Of a stretch of DNA of 64,000 bases, positions 24,675 through 33,152 are shown piece by piece. A program made the translations under genes and the position numbers. The notes under the pieces were generated by a model. It searched no databases. It saw nothing but the letters and a program-made list of their open reading frames with translations, and was not told the DNA's origin. The stretch's first letter is position 1. Each line of letters opens with the position of its first letter. The stretch is taken from contig NZ_PGCL01000004.1 of assembly GCF_004297185.1 (NCBI RefSeq), positions 1 through 64,000 of the forward strand, read 5' to 3'. The stretch is from Methanofollis fontis (GTDB lineage: Archaea > Halobacteriota > Methanomicrobia > Methanomicrobiales > Methanofollaceae).

Positions 24675-26207
24675 ATGTCCACCGCCGACAGCATCCGGCA
24701 CCTCATCGGCGAGAACGGGCCCCTGAGTTCGGCGGACCTCGCCGCCGCCCTCGGGTGCACCGACCGGCACGTCCGCCGGGTGATAGCGGACATGCCGGAC
24801 ATCTCCCCGGTCCGGCACGGGCGGGCGGTGAGATATACTACTACCCTCTCGGCCCTGCACGAGCGGGCCGTGCCGCCGGCGGATCGGGGGACCGGCCGGA
24901 TCTGGCGGGTGTTCCAGGCGAAGAATAGCGGACATGACCCCGGACCGAAGGGCGGACATAGCGGACATCGGACCGGTCCCGCTCCCCCTCGCGGCCCTCT
25001 CCCGCCGCCGTCCGTGGATCGGAGGGGCGGAGGGTATGGTGAACCCCCTGCCGCGGGAGCGTGTGCGTCGTCGTCGCCCGATCCCCGGTCGGGTCGTGCT
25101 CCGCCGGAGGGGTCCGCCGTCTGCACCGGCTGCCCGCTCGCCCTGGGCGACGTGGAGCACGACCAGGTGCAGTTCGTGCTGGTGGACCGCCTCTTCCACG
25201 ACCTGGTGCTGCGGACCGCCGCCGCCCGTTCGTGGTCGGTGCGGGAGGTGCGGGGGACCGCCTGGATCACCCCCGGCCCCGCCCTCACCCTCCAGGTGGG
25301 CGAGGTCGGCGACGCCGTCACCTTCTACTCCGCCGACCCGGACGGGGCCGACATCCCCGGCTGGCTCGTCGAGCACTTCGGCGACCTCCACCCGGAGGCC
25401 TCCGTCCTGGCCGCAGCGGTCCGCCGCCCGGCGCAGCTCACCCGCGACGAACTCACCGTGATCGTCACCGACGAGGAGACGAAGGCGGCGGTCCGGGCGG
25501 TGCTCAAAGGTCAGTTCGCCGGGGACGGCACCTACCGGCGGCCCGCCCCGAACGCCGCCACGCCGGGGCTGAAGATCTACGAGCGGGAGGGGACGATGCG
25601 GATCGAGACCGACGCCCGCAACCAGTATCAGGCGAACACCGCCCTCGCCGTCCGGCAGGAGGTGCTCACGGTACTTGCGGACCTGCGGGACCGCCCCGGC
25701 CTCTTCGCCGACTGGCTCACCCGCTGGTGGGGGCCGGACACCCGCCCGGTGCTGATCGACACCAACGATCTCGCCGCCCGGATTGCGGCGGACCTGCGGG
25801 AGAACCCCCGCCCTGTCATCGCCGCCACGCCGGAGAGCGCCGAGCCGTCGGGGGGGTCCGCCCTCGCCGCCCTCTTCGACGAGGTGGCGGCCCTCGAGGG
25901 GTGGGAGATCGAGAGGGTGGTGGGCTCGCTCTGCCGTCACCTCCGCCTCGAACGGTTGGCGGCGCTCTGTTTTCTCGCAGCCTTCGGGTGCTGGTCGGCC
26001 CGGCGGTTCCGGGCCCCGGTGTATTACGAGGACCTGCTGCGCTACCTCCGGGACGAGGACCCGCCGCCCGACCTGGCGGCGGTGCGGGCGGCCTGCGACG
26101 CCCTCCGGGAGCGGGGGATACTCGAGTATGACCGGCGGCTCGATATCAGGTTCAGCCGGACCGGGACGCGGCTCGGGAAGAAATTGGTGGCGAAGTGGGA
26201 GGGCTGA
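24675..26207 (+). CDS. Large protein with winged-helix domains at both ends (replication or control protein candidate)
   Basis: The 510-residue product starts with a winged helix-turn-helix (DSIRHLIGENGPLSSADLAA, then LGCTDRHVRRVIADM) and a long Pro/Gly-rich linker (about 85-145). The middle (about 150-330) is a beta-rich region of unknown family. The C-terminus (about 420-510) looks like a second winged helix (YYEDLLRYLRDED..., LRERGILEYDRRLDI). No Walker, primase or nuclease motif is visible. It ends the rightward operon of element B; as B has no other obvious initiator, a role as replication initiator or master regulator is possible but unproven. Confidence 0.65.
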   Translation: MSTADSIRHLIGENGPLSSADLAAALGCTDRHVRRVIADMPDISPVRHGRAVRYTTTLSALHERAVPPADRGTGRIWRVFQAKNSGHDPGPKGGHSGHRTGPAPPRGPLPPPSVDRRGGGYGEPPAAGACASSSPDPRSGRAPPEGSAVCTGCPLALGDVEHDQVQFVLVDRLFHDLVLRTAAARSWSVREVRGTAWITPGPALTLQVGEVGDAVTFYSADPDGADIPGWLVEHFGDLHPEASVLAAAVRRPAQLTRDELTVIVTDEETKAAVRAVLKGQFAGDGTYRRPAPNAATPGLKIYEREGTMRIETDARNQYQANTALAVRQEVLTVLADLRDRPGLFADWLTRWWGPDTRPVLIDTNDLAARIAADLRENPRPVIAATPESAEPSGGSALAALFDEVAALEGWEIERVVGSLCRHLRLERLAALCFLAAFGCWSARRFRAPVYYEDLLRYLRDEDPPPDLAAVRAACDALRERGILEYDRRLDIRFSRTGTRLGKKLVAKWEG

Positions 26208-26210
26208 ACC

Positions 26211-26423
26211 TCACAGTCCGAAGAGGCGGAGGAGGAGGGCGCCGATGTTCAGGCGGGGGCGGTGCTCGGTACCGGCGTGCTCCCGTCGCCAGCCTTCCAG
26301 TTCCCGCACCCGCTCTTCGAGTTCGTCGTGTGTCTCCTTGATCTCGTCGAGGGACTCCCGTATCCATTTCACGTCGCAGGCCACCTCGAAGAGCATGTCC
26401 CGGACGGTGGTGTCGTCAGGCAT
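26211..26423 (-). CDS. Small coiled-coil protein with hydrophobic C-terminus (copy B)
   Basis: The 70-residue product is homologous to that of 1336-1578, sharing ACDVKWIRESL and EERVRELEGWRREHA, but its C-terminal hydrophobic segment is short (LNIGALLLRLFGL). The ATG at 26423 has no ribosome binding site and follows a TATA-like stretch near 26445-26460 at about 27 bases, consistent with a leaderless message. It is convergent with and only three bases from the 510-residue gene, and divergent from 26494-26997. Role unknown; see the copy-A entry. Confidence 0.7.
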   Translation of the reverse strand: MPDDTTVRDMLFEVACDVKWIRESLDEIKETHDELEERVRELEGWRREHAGTEHRPRLNIGALLLRLFGL

Positions 26424-26425
26424 AA

Positions 26426-26474
26426 AATTACTATCGGTAATTGAGATATATTAATATATTATCACCAGTAATAT
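26426..26474. promoter_or_regulatory. Two palindromic operator candidates in the copy-B divergent promoter
   Basis: Site 1 (26426-26442) is AATTAC, five bases, GTAATT, placed between the TATA-like stretch and the ATG of 26423. Site 2 (26456-26474) is ATATTA, seven bases, TAATAT, which aligns with ATTAC-N5-GTAAT with one mismatch. Copy A has a perfect site of the same core at 1287-1307. The conserved core across two diverged copies suggests a common regulator. Confidence 0.55.
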
Positions 26475-26493
26475 GTGCATGAGGTGAAGTACT

Positions 26494-26997
26494 ATGGCCG
26501 ATTTCACGCAGACCTCTGTAACCAAGACCGCCGTGCGGGAACTTCCCGCCCCGATTGCCGACGCCGCCACCTTCGCTGGCATCATCGCCGACATCATTGC
26601 AAACAACCCCTGGGGCTGCACCCCCTATACCTCGGGCGGGGTGGAGCACGCCGCCGTGGAGAAGGCGAGCGAGTCCTACACCGTGAAGGTGAACTATGAG
26701 GACGAGGAGGGCGCCGTGATCGGCGACGCCGCCGTGGATTGTCCCTCGCTCTCGGGCTTCAACGCCGCCGCCACCGAACTCCAGGGGAACGAGGCCCTCG
26801 AGACCGCCGTGGGCGGGGACGTCGTGCGCAACCCGGACGCCGACACCTTCAACTGCCGGCTGAAGTGCCACGCCGCCAACGGCGAGCTGTATTATGTCTC
26901 GTTCACCCGCAAGTCGGTGCGGGTCACGTCCTATGAGGACGACTCCATCCTCACGACCATCGAGACCTGGGCGGACGGTGTGACGGCTCTCAACTGA
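26494..26997 (+). CDS. Conserved hypothetical protein of the duplicated divergent module (copy B)
   Basis: The 167-residue product is the paralogue of 733-1236, with identical length and long shared blocks (NPWGC near 35-39, SGFNAAATEL, RNPDAD, TSYEDD, ETWADGV). GAGGTGA precedes the ATG by six bases. The protein is acidic, has three cysteines at most per half and no signal peptide or membrane helix. The module pairs it with the divergent coiled-coil/membrane protein 26211-26423. Abundant structural or secreted-shell proteins can look like this, but nothing in the sequence proves it. Confidence 0.85.
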   Translation: MADFTQTSVTKTAVRELPAPIADAATFAGIIADIIANNPWGCTPYTSGGVEHAAVEKASESYTVKVNYEDEEGAVIGDAAVDCPSLSGFNAAATELQGNEALETAVGGDVVRNPDADTFNCRLKCHAANGELYYVSFTRKSVRVTSYEDDSILTTIETWADGVTALN

Positions 26998-27123
26998 GGG
27001 CCACCCCCCTTCCTCCGGTTTTGTTCCGTCCCTCTTTGTCACCACCGGGCCGCTGAGGGGGCGGCCCTCCCCCCTCTGGGGTTTTCTCGAACCTGACTAT
27101 CCTTGCATGAGGTGAAAAATAGA

Positions 27124-29106
27124 CTAGTTTAAGGATTTCAATAGGAGTTGTATGAGTGGTAATGCCGCTTTGACCCCTTCAGATAATGTTTGTGTTGTGT
27201 CAATGGTTTCTTTAATCCCCCTTAACCATGCTTTTACCTTTTCCAGAGTTGGCTCCTGTGGAGGCATTGGCATGATCCCTTTTTCAAACACACTTTCACT
27301 TTCCAACACTGACATAATTGCATCGAGTTTTTGTTGCGTATTTGAATCAAAGAGAGACAATAGTTCATGCAATGTTTCATATTTTATTGACATCTCACGA
27401 AGTTTTGCCTCTGCTTCGGCGTTGGCCTTTGCAAGATATTTAATCCGGTTTTTCTGATCATTATATTCTAAAATATGTTCTATAAAAGGCTCATCAGAAA
27501 TTATCTCTATAAAACTGGCGTCTGCCAAATCCCCTCTATTTGATTCTAAAGCCCTACGGATTTGCTCTCTTAAGGGATGATTTAGAATAATGTTTTTAAC
27601 TGTGTTTATGTCGTTTTTTGATAGTCCGATCTTGTAAGTTACTAATTTTGCATAGTCTTCTATTGTTAGTTTACTTCGAGTTGTGGTCATCGAATATTTT
27701 AATATGGCCTCACTAACCATTTGTTGGTCTTCTGTGTCAAATTCAACACCAGTATAAGCGATAAAATAATTCAATAAAGAACGTGGCTGTAGTACGAGGC
27801 CAAGTTTATTATTATGTCTTTGGTACAGCCCATCTACTATGGCTAATAAGTTATCAAAAGTAATGAACCAGGGTCCAAATATTTCTCCAGTATTGCCTCC
27901 AGATATAGATCCTCTAGCACAATCTACAAAACCAATGCAATGAGCATCATGGGCTACCTGTTGCTTGGAGCGATTTTTTTCTTTTCCAACGAGATTTATG
28001 GTATCTACTATATAGGATTCAGTTACATCATTTATTTCACATTTGATCGTATTTGGAATCTCTTGTACCGTCATTTTATTAAACGAAAATTCCCAACCCC
28101 TTAAAAATTCGTAATAATCATCCCAATTTGTGATCCCATCTATTTCATTCTGATTTATGAAATCTTCAACAAATTGATTCATAATTGTGGGGCGTGCCTT
28201 TGAAGAGGATAAACCACCCATCTCGTGGTTCGATCCCTCTATTAATCTCCACATTTCATCTTTTGTCTTTGATAAGTAATATAGGGGAATATTCCTCTTC
28301 TTACAATACTCAACAATAGTTAATGTCAATGGGTGTCGAGGATCCGTTTTACAAAAAAGAGATACTAAAAATGAGGTATCTAATACTAAATACCTAAGAT
28401 TTTCAACAATATTAATGGATGGAAGAGATTTTGCTTGAAACATAATGTGCATACAGATTGTTGAGTAATATGAATTGAATACCAATTTTTGTAACTGTGG
28501 ACTATTCGATCTTAAGTATTCAATAATTAATTGAGAGAACTTTTTCGCTGAGTCGGGCAATAAGCCAGATTGACTAACATTGTTCTCAATTATTTTTTGT
28601 ATATCAATTTCCTGAAGAGACTCCAGTTGAAACTCTAAATTCTCAGATGTGGATGCAACATGAGTAAGTAGTCGAAGTATTATGTTCTCAAAAATGGGTT
28701 TAGCATCTCTATCAAGATAAATATCATAGTCAGGCATTTGTTCTTTCAAAAAGGTATTAAATTCATCCCATATTGGAGATACTTGTGTTGAAAAATTATT
28801 TATTGGTATTTTTTTGTCCATTCTATATTTCATCCCATTTACTTGACTTAGTACCCCGTCATCAATTAATTCTTCAATTACAACAATGGCATCTTCTTTT
28901 TCAATCCTACACTTGATCGAATTTTTGATTTTTATTATCATTTCATCCAACAGGATTATGTCGCCAACATCATAATCTGTCAATGCCGCCAAAAAAAATG
29001 ATTTACAGATTTCACTTTTTATTCTCACCACATTGTTATCAGTCAGTATGAGTAATCTTGCAACGATTTCATTATTCATTTCTTCATCAATGTTACAGGC
29101 ATCCAT
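27124..29106 (-). CDS. Large protein with a central PIN-like nuclease domain
   Basis: The 660-residue AT-rich gene product has an N-terminal helical region (1-225) and a PIN-like core from about 235: LRYLVLDTSFLVSLFC, STIVEYCKKR-like helix, LSKTKDEMWRLIEG, and later AHDAHCIGFVDCARG and WFITFDNLLAIVDG, which supply the acidic residues expected of a PIN metal site. The C-terminal third is helical, with a coiled coil near 560-600 (AKANAEAEAKLREMSIKYET). It stands alone in element B with composition unlike the backbone. Large PIN-containing proteins occur in defence islands; defence is an inference from context. Confidence 0.55.
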   Translation of the reverse strand: MDACNIDEEMNNEIVARLLILTDNNVVRIKSEICKSFFLAALTDYDVGDIILLDEMIIKIKNSIKCRIEKEDAIVVIEELIDDGVLSQVNGMKYRMDKKIPINNFSTQVSPIWDEFNTFLKEQMPDYDIYLDRDAKPIFENIILRLLTHVASTSENLEFQLESLQEIDIQKIIENNVSQSGLLPDSAKKFSQLIIEYLRSNSPQLQKLVFNSYYSTICMHIMFQAKSLPSINIVENLRYLVLDTSFLVSLFCKTDPRHPLTLTIVEYCKKRNIPLYYLSKTKDEMWRLIEGSNHEMGGLSSSKARPTIMNQFVEDFINQNEIDGITNWDDYYEFLRGWEFSFNKMTVQEIPNTIKCEINDVTESYIVDTINLVGKEKNRSKQQVAHDAHCIGFVDCARGSISGGNTGEIFGPWFITFDNLLAIVDGLYQRHNNKLGLVLQPRSLLNYFIAYTGVEFDTEDQQMVSEAILKYSMTTTRSKLTIEDYAKLVTYKIGLSKNDINTVKNIILNHPLREQIRRALESNRGDLADASFIEIISDEPFIEHILEYNDQKNRIKYLAKANAEAEAKLREMSIKYETLHELLSLFDSNTQQKLDAIMSVLESESVFEKGIMPMPPQEPTLEKVKAWLRGIKETIDTTQTLSEGVKAALPLIQLLLKSLN

Positions 29107-29243
29107 TTTTCCTTCCGTAATTGAACTTTTATCATCTCAACTATTGCTGCCAGGGGATTATTTCTGATAAGTAAATTCTTATCTGCTTTCGTAATTATAA
29201 TCGTTTTGAATTATTACTTCCTGAATTAAAAGAGAAAGTTTGG

Positions 29244-29355
29244 ATAATTTCGGCTCTGTTGAAAACCTCCTTTTAGGGTTCATGCCACTTTCCTCCATCG
29301 ATGATCAGACAATATCTGGGGGTTGTGGGAAGCATTTCAACAGAGCCATAATTTC
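29244..29355. mobile_element. Miniature inverted-repeat element (96 bases, IS6-like ends)
   Basis: GGCTCTGTTGAAA at 29252-29264 and its exact reverse complement TTTCAACAGAGCC at 29335-29347 bound a 96-base unit, and both sides are flanked by ATAATTTC (29244-29251 and 29348-29355), an 8-base direct repeat expected of target duplication. The terminal sequence and 8-base duplication are those of the IS6 family. No transposase fits inside, so it needs one in trans. It lies in the non-coding gap 29107-29512, which otherwise holds only the promoter region of the PIN-like gene. Confidence 0.8.
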
Positions 29356-29512
29356 TCAGAATTATGAAGAATACTCAACTCCGCCCATGTCATCTCAGAA
29401 TGCTCGCAGCATTCCATTTCCCTCTTTATGCTGTCCTGATGTGGGATGGAAAACTGCCTTTCCGTTCCTATTCCTCTCTGGAGATAGGAAAGGTTTGGGT
29501 AGAGGTAAAGGT

Positions 29513-29653
29513 TCACTCTTTCCTGTTCTTGTTACCTTTGCAAACGCTCCACGGGGGCAGGGTGTCGGTGTCGTCGTCGAGGGTGAGAACCTTCCCGCAC
29601 CCGAGGCAGGTGTATCTCCCGGCTCCGGGTCTGTCGCCGCATGTGTATGGCAT
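29513..29653 (-). CDS. Small zinc-ribbon protein, degenerate copy
   Basis: The 46-residue product, MPYTCGDRPGAGRYTCLGCG then KVLTLDDDTDTLPPWSVCKG, is paralogous to 29792-29935. In the neighbour and in the family the second knuckle is LPPCxxC; here the first of these cysteines is a tryptophan and the C-terminus diverges, so the second zinc knuckle is probably lost. Confidence 0.65.
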   Translation of the reverse strand: MPYTCGDRPGAGRYTCLGCGKVLTLDDDTDTLPPWSVCKGNKNRKE

Positions 29654-29723
29654 GAAGAAAGAGCGGGCGGCGGAATCCATAAAGACGGGCCGTGCGTGGG
29701 GTGAAAGTGTGCGGGGAGTGTGT

Positions 29724-29744
29724 TGACGGCCCGCCGTGTTTGCT
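29724..29744. repeat. Short copy of the dispersed GC-rich repeat
   Basis: These 21 bases are identical to 31978-31998 and most of them recur inverted at 36819-36835. The segment sits between the two zinc-ribbon genes. Confidence 0.55.
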
Positions 29745-29791
29745 TATATGATCCAAAAAAAGAGGGGGAAGTTCGGTGAAATGGTGGGGTG

Positions 29792-29935
29792 CTAGTACGC
29801 CTTCCTGAAATCACAGCGTTCACACCGGCTACAGGGGGGCAAGCGGTCGGTGTCGTCGTCGAGGTAGAGATCTTCACCACAGTGGAGGCAGACATATCTG
29901 CCCTTTCCAGGTTTTTCGCCACAGGTGTATGGCAT
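29792..29935 (-). CDS. Small zinc-ribbon protein
   Basis: The 47-residue product begins MPYTCGEKPGKGRYVCLHCG, continues EDLYLDDDTDRLPPCSRCER and ends CDFRKAY. The CGEKPGKGxYxCxxCG and LDDDTDxLPPCxxC pattern is that of small rubredoxin-like zinc-ribbon proteins found widely in bacteria and archaea; CLHC and CSRC would bind zinc. It lies 138 bases upstream of a paralogue on the same strand, with a short copy of the dispersed repeat (29724-29744) between them. Confidence 0.75.
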   Translation of the reverse strand: MPYTCGEKPGKGRYVCLHCGEDLYLDDDTDRLPPCSRCERCDFRKAY

Positions 29936-30129
29936 ACAGAATCAAACAACAATAGCAAGGATAAATTTATTGAAAGCATCTCGAACCTCTCTGATGACCA
30001 ATTCAATCCCTTAAAAGTGAGAAAGACAATACAGATCACCCTCCCCCACTCTGAGCCCCACCATCACCGACGATGGCAAAACACAGTGGGGAATGTATGT
30101 AAACAGGAGCGTCGATAGTATCCTCAGAT

Positions 30130-31146
30130 ATGATCTCGCGAGCCGTCCAACCAGGATCATCCAGCCCCCTCCATTCTGAAAAATCATTCTTTATCAATCA
30201 GGTCGGGTTGGACCAGCCACTCGAAACCTATGTCCCTGCAGATATTCTTGCAATCGCCGAGGCCGAAGGGCAGCGTGCAATCCCCCAGATCGCCAAGAAC
30301 CCTGCGTTGATAAAAGAGATCGAAGCACTCTCCAGCAACCTCCCGTCGCAGCACCGCTTTATCAATAGGGACAGTCGGAACCTCGACTGCATTCCCGATG
30401 AAAGTGTTCACCTCGTCGTCACCTCGCCGCCGTACTGGATTCTCAAAAAATACCCTGAAAAGGATGAACAACTCGGCCAGATTGCAGATTACGAACATTT
30501 TTTGGATGAACTGGATCGGGTCTGGCAACATATCTATCGGGTCCTCGTCCCCGGCGGTCGGCTGGTCATCGTCGTCGGGGATGTCTGCCTCCCCCGCAGG
30601 ATAGTCGGGCGCCACATGGTCATGCCCCTCCATGCCTCCATACAGGAGCACTGCCGGAAGATCGGGTTTGACAACCTGGCGCCGATCATCTGGTATAAGA
30701 TCGCAAACGCCTGTTTCGAGGCAAAATCGCCAGGCTCGTTCCTGGGCAAACCCTATGAACCGAACGCGATTGTCAAAAACGATATCGAATACATCCTCTT
30801 CCAGAGAAAACCAGGGGGTTATCGGAAACCCACTCAGGCGGCCCGGTTGTTGTCGGTCATCTCCGAAGAGAATCATAAGGCGTGGTTCCGGCAGATCTGG
30901 GACCTCAAGGGGGCCTCGACCCGTGAGCATCCTGCACCCTACCCACAGGAACTGGCAGAACGGCTTGTGCGGATGTTTTCGTTTGTTGGTGACACGGTGC
31001 TCGATCCCTTCGGCGGAACGGGAACAACCGCTCTTGCTGCAGGGCGGTGGGGGCGAAACAGCATCACCGTCGAGATAGAAGAAAAATATTTCTCAATGGA
31101 GATTGATCGGTTTATTCATCAGTTTAAACAGTCTCGATTATTCTGA
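30130..31146 (+). CDS. DNA methyltransferase, N4-cytosine type (TSPPYW)
   Basis: The 338-residue protein has the catalytic motif TSPPYW at 98-103 near the N-terminus and the AdoMet-binding motif DPFGGTGTT near residue 300, the class-beta order. SPPYW is typical of N4-cytosine methylases, though some N6-adenine enzymes share it. Between them lies VPGGRLVIVVGDVC and a target recognition region. It is directly followed by the XhoI/PaeR7I-like restriction enzyme gene, so it should protect that site. Confidence 0.85.
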   Translation: MISRAVQPGSSSPLHSEKSFFINQVGLDQPLETYVPADILAIAEAEGQRAIPQIAKNPALIKEIEALSSNLPSQHRFINRDSRNLDCIPDESVHLVVTSPPYWILKKYPEKDEQLGQIADYEHFLDELDRVWQHIYRVLVPGGRLVIVVGDVCLPRRIVGRHMVMPLHASIQEHCRKIGFDNLAPIIWYKIANACFEAKSPGSFLGKPYEPNAIVKNDIEYILFQRKPGGYRKPTQAARLLSVISEENHKAWFRQIWDLKGASTREHPAPYPQELAERLVRMFSFVGDTVLDPFGGTGTTALAAGRWGRNSITVEIEEKYFSMEIDRFIHQFKQSRLF

Positions 31147-31159
31147 TAGGGGCATGTTC

Positions 31160-31927
31160 ATGGTGAACGAACGGATTCTTCAAGAGATTTCACGAGATGA
31201 CTATTTTTCCGATGCGGTGCGGTATTTCTGGGATAAACGGGCGTCACAGGCGGAGGACCAGAATAACCGGGGGGTGAAAGATCAGGGCAGCCGTTCGGAG
31301 GCGACGGGCGGAAAGCACATGGACGGGTTTTTCTCCCTCATCGAAACGTTGTTGCTGGATGTTGGTGTGCCTGCGGAGGATATCTGCACACGGAAGAGAA
31401 ACCTGGACCTTCCCGGATTTTTTCGCGCTGAAAAACAGTGGGATCTGATTGTCATTAAACACCGCCCTGAAGGAGAGAAAGAACTGGTTGCGGTTCTTGA
31501 ACTGAAGTCTCAGAAGGGGCCGTCGTTCGGGAACAACATCAACAACCGGACCGAGGAAGTGTTGGGGAGTGCGTATGATCTCTGGACAGCCTACCGAGAA
31601 GGTGCCTTCAAGACGTCACCATCTCCCTGGTTGGGATATATGCTCTTGCTGGAGGACTGCGACAAGTCCCGGAAGAGCGTGAGAAATAACGAGCCGCACT
31701 TTGATGTTTTCCCTGAGTTTAAGAACGCCTCCTATGCTGAACGCTATCATCAGACCTGCCTGCGGCTGGTGCGGGAGCGGGTCTATTCTGAGGTGTGTTA
31801 TCTGCTGGCGGACCAGGAGGAGAAGATGAAGGCCAGGAATTATTCTGAACCAGATGAGATGTTGGCAGGGACGCGGTTCCTGCGGTCCCTGTGCTCGCAT
31901 CTGAATAATTTTTATGAACTGAAGTGA
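31160..31927 (+). CDS. XhoI/PaeR7I-family type II restriction endonuclease
   Basis: The 255-residue protein carries the conserved core of the XhoI family: WDLIV with Asp95, then VLELKSQKGPSFGNNINNR from 112, giving the PD-(D/E)xK residues Asp95, Glu114 and Lys116, then EEVLGSAYDLWTAYREGAF. Characterised members cut CTCGAG; that target is an inference here. The ATG at 31160 is chosen because TAGGGG lies seven bases upstream; 31154 is also possible. The gene starts 13 bases after the methylase stop. Confidence 0.88.
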   Translation: MVNERILQEISRDDYFSDAVRYFWDKRASQAEDQNNRGVKDQGSRSEATGGKHMDGFFSLIETLLLDVGVPAEDICTRKRNLDLPGFFRAEKQWDLIVIKHRPEGEKELVAVLELKSQKGPSFGNNINNRTEEVLGSAYDLWTAYREGAFKTSPSPWLGYMLLLEDCDKSRKSVRNNEPHFDVFPEFKNASYAERYHQTCLRLVRERVYSEVCYLLADQEEKMKARNYSEPDEMLAGTRFLRSLCSHLNNFYELK

Positions 31928-31977
31928 TTTCTGATCTCTTTTTCTCTTTCTTTGTGGGAAGTGATGGTGTGGGCCGC

Positions 31978-32095
31978 TGACGGCCCGCCGTGTTTGCTCG
32001 CCCTGCTCGCGGCACACCGCGGGCCTCCTTCTGTACGCTGTCCTGGTGCGGGGGGACGCCCGCGGCTTCGTCGCTTTGCTCTTCACCGCCGGCAT
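31978..32095. repeat. Dispersed GC-rich intergenic repeat, copy 2
   Basis: The stretch beginning CGGCCCGCCGTGTTTGCTCG matches, with small differences, the reverse complement of about 36720-36838. It lies after the restriction enzyme gene in a non-coding gap and is much richer in GC than the AT-rich gene that follows. Confidence 0.6.
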
Positions 32096-32165
32096 ATTGC
32101 TGAATCGACATACTTTGATCTATGTGCATATTCATGTCCAAGACACTTTTAGGATATGCTCACGG

Positions 32166-33152
32166 TCAATCGAATTTCTTGATCACTTTCATTAAAGTCC
32201 ACTTATCTATTTCGAGATCTTGTGCTTCATTATAGAATCTTTCATGTTTGAATTCGCAACAAACACGCTGATTAAAGTCCCATCTGGATAATTGCGAGGC
32301 GAGGTTCTTAATAAATTTTCCAGAGATTATTGCTCCATTGTCCAAATAAAATTTGAATCGGCGCTCCTTTTGCCCTAATGTATCTAATTTGCCTGACAAT
32401 TTTTCATAAGTTATTGGAAATGTATCAATATTCGTGAGAATTTCAAATGTCCTTGAAGAAAATTCTTTCTTTATAACTTTTTTTTCAAACTTTTCACACC
32501 CTAATTCATCATAAAACGAGATATCAAGCTGATTCTTTGCAATCTGCTCTATGAATTTTTTATATTTGGAAAACACCCGAAAACCCAAATCTTCACGAAG
32601 CCTTTTCAGTTTTTCTAAGTCATTTGAGCAATCGAAAATATCATTTATTGTTTCTAAGGCATCAACTATTTGAGTTGCCTCATTGGAATATGACAGAATA
32701 TTCAATGAGTCACTAAATACAATCCGAAATGACCCTGAACTTGTTGCAGCCACGTTCACTGTAGACAATTGAGTGATATGCCTCGGTATTCTCCCTTTCG
32801 AAGATTCTCCCCCACCATTCCTCCTATGTACTACCGACGTGAGAAGTTCTTGATATGTAGTTAATACTCCTCCAAGTACAGCCGCAGGTATTTCATTTGA
32901 AAACGAATTTATTGAGAAATTTTCATTTTTTGAGAGTTTTAAATCAAATAATGAACGATGCTTTAATTTAAATGCCTCATTTAATTCATTTAGCAATATT
33001 GAGCGTCTATTTACTACGCTTTGAAGGCTAAATTTAAGGGCCTTATCTGAAGGATACATCTCGACATATTGGTTATAATGGCTGATACTTTCATCAACTA
33101 CAGCCAAATCTTCCTTTATTATTTGGATAGATCTAGGGTCTGAGGAGTACAT
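32166..33152 (-). CDS. Hypothetical partner of the DUF6932-like protein
   Basis: The 328-residue AT-rich product has an N-terminal helical region (about 1-75, EDLAVVDESISHYNQYVEMY and following), a middle beta/alpha part with TVNVAATSSGSFRIVFSDSL near 150, and a helical C-terminal half. No catalytic motif, signal or membrane segment is visible. Its start overlaps the stop of the upstream gene by one base, so the two are translated together and probably act as a pair, in the manner of a toxin-antitoxin or small defence system. I do not recognise the family. Confidence 0.6.
   Translation of the reverse strand: MYSSDPRSIQIIKEDLAVVDESISHYNQYVEMYPSDKALKFSLQSVVNRRSILLNELNEAFKLKHRSLFDLKLSKNENFSINSFSNEIPAAVLGGVLTTYQELLTSVVHRRNGGGESSKGRIPRHITQLSTVNVAATSSGSFRIVFSDSLNILSYSNEATQIVDALETINDIFDCSNDLEKLKRLREDLGFRVFSKYKKFIEQIAKNQLDISFYDELGCEKFEKKVIKKEFSSRTFEILTNIDTFPITYEKLSGKLDTLGQKERRFKFYLDNGAIISGKFIKNLASQLSRWDFNQRVCCEFKHERFYNEAQDLEIDKWTLMKVIKKFD

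Noticed and set aside
23859-25940. Minus-strand frame of 693 codons
   Set aside because: It is antisense to the element B rightward operon, with Gly/Arg/Pro-rich content and no domain.
29395-30039. Minus-strand frame of 214 codons across the zinc-ribbon pair
   Set aside because: The two zinc-ribbon proteins are in another frame of the same strand with clear family motifs; this frame is Thr/Pro-rich and featureless.
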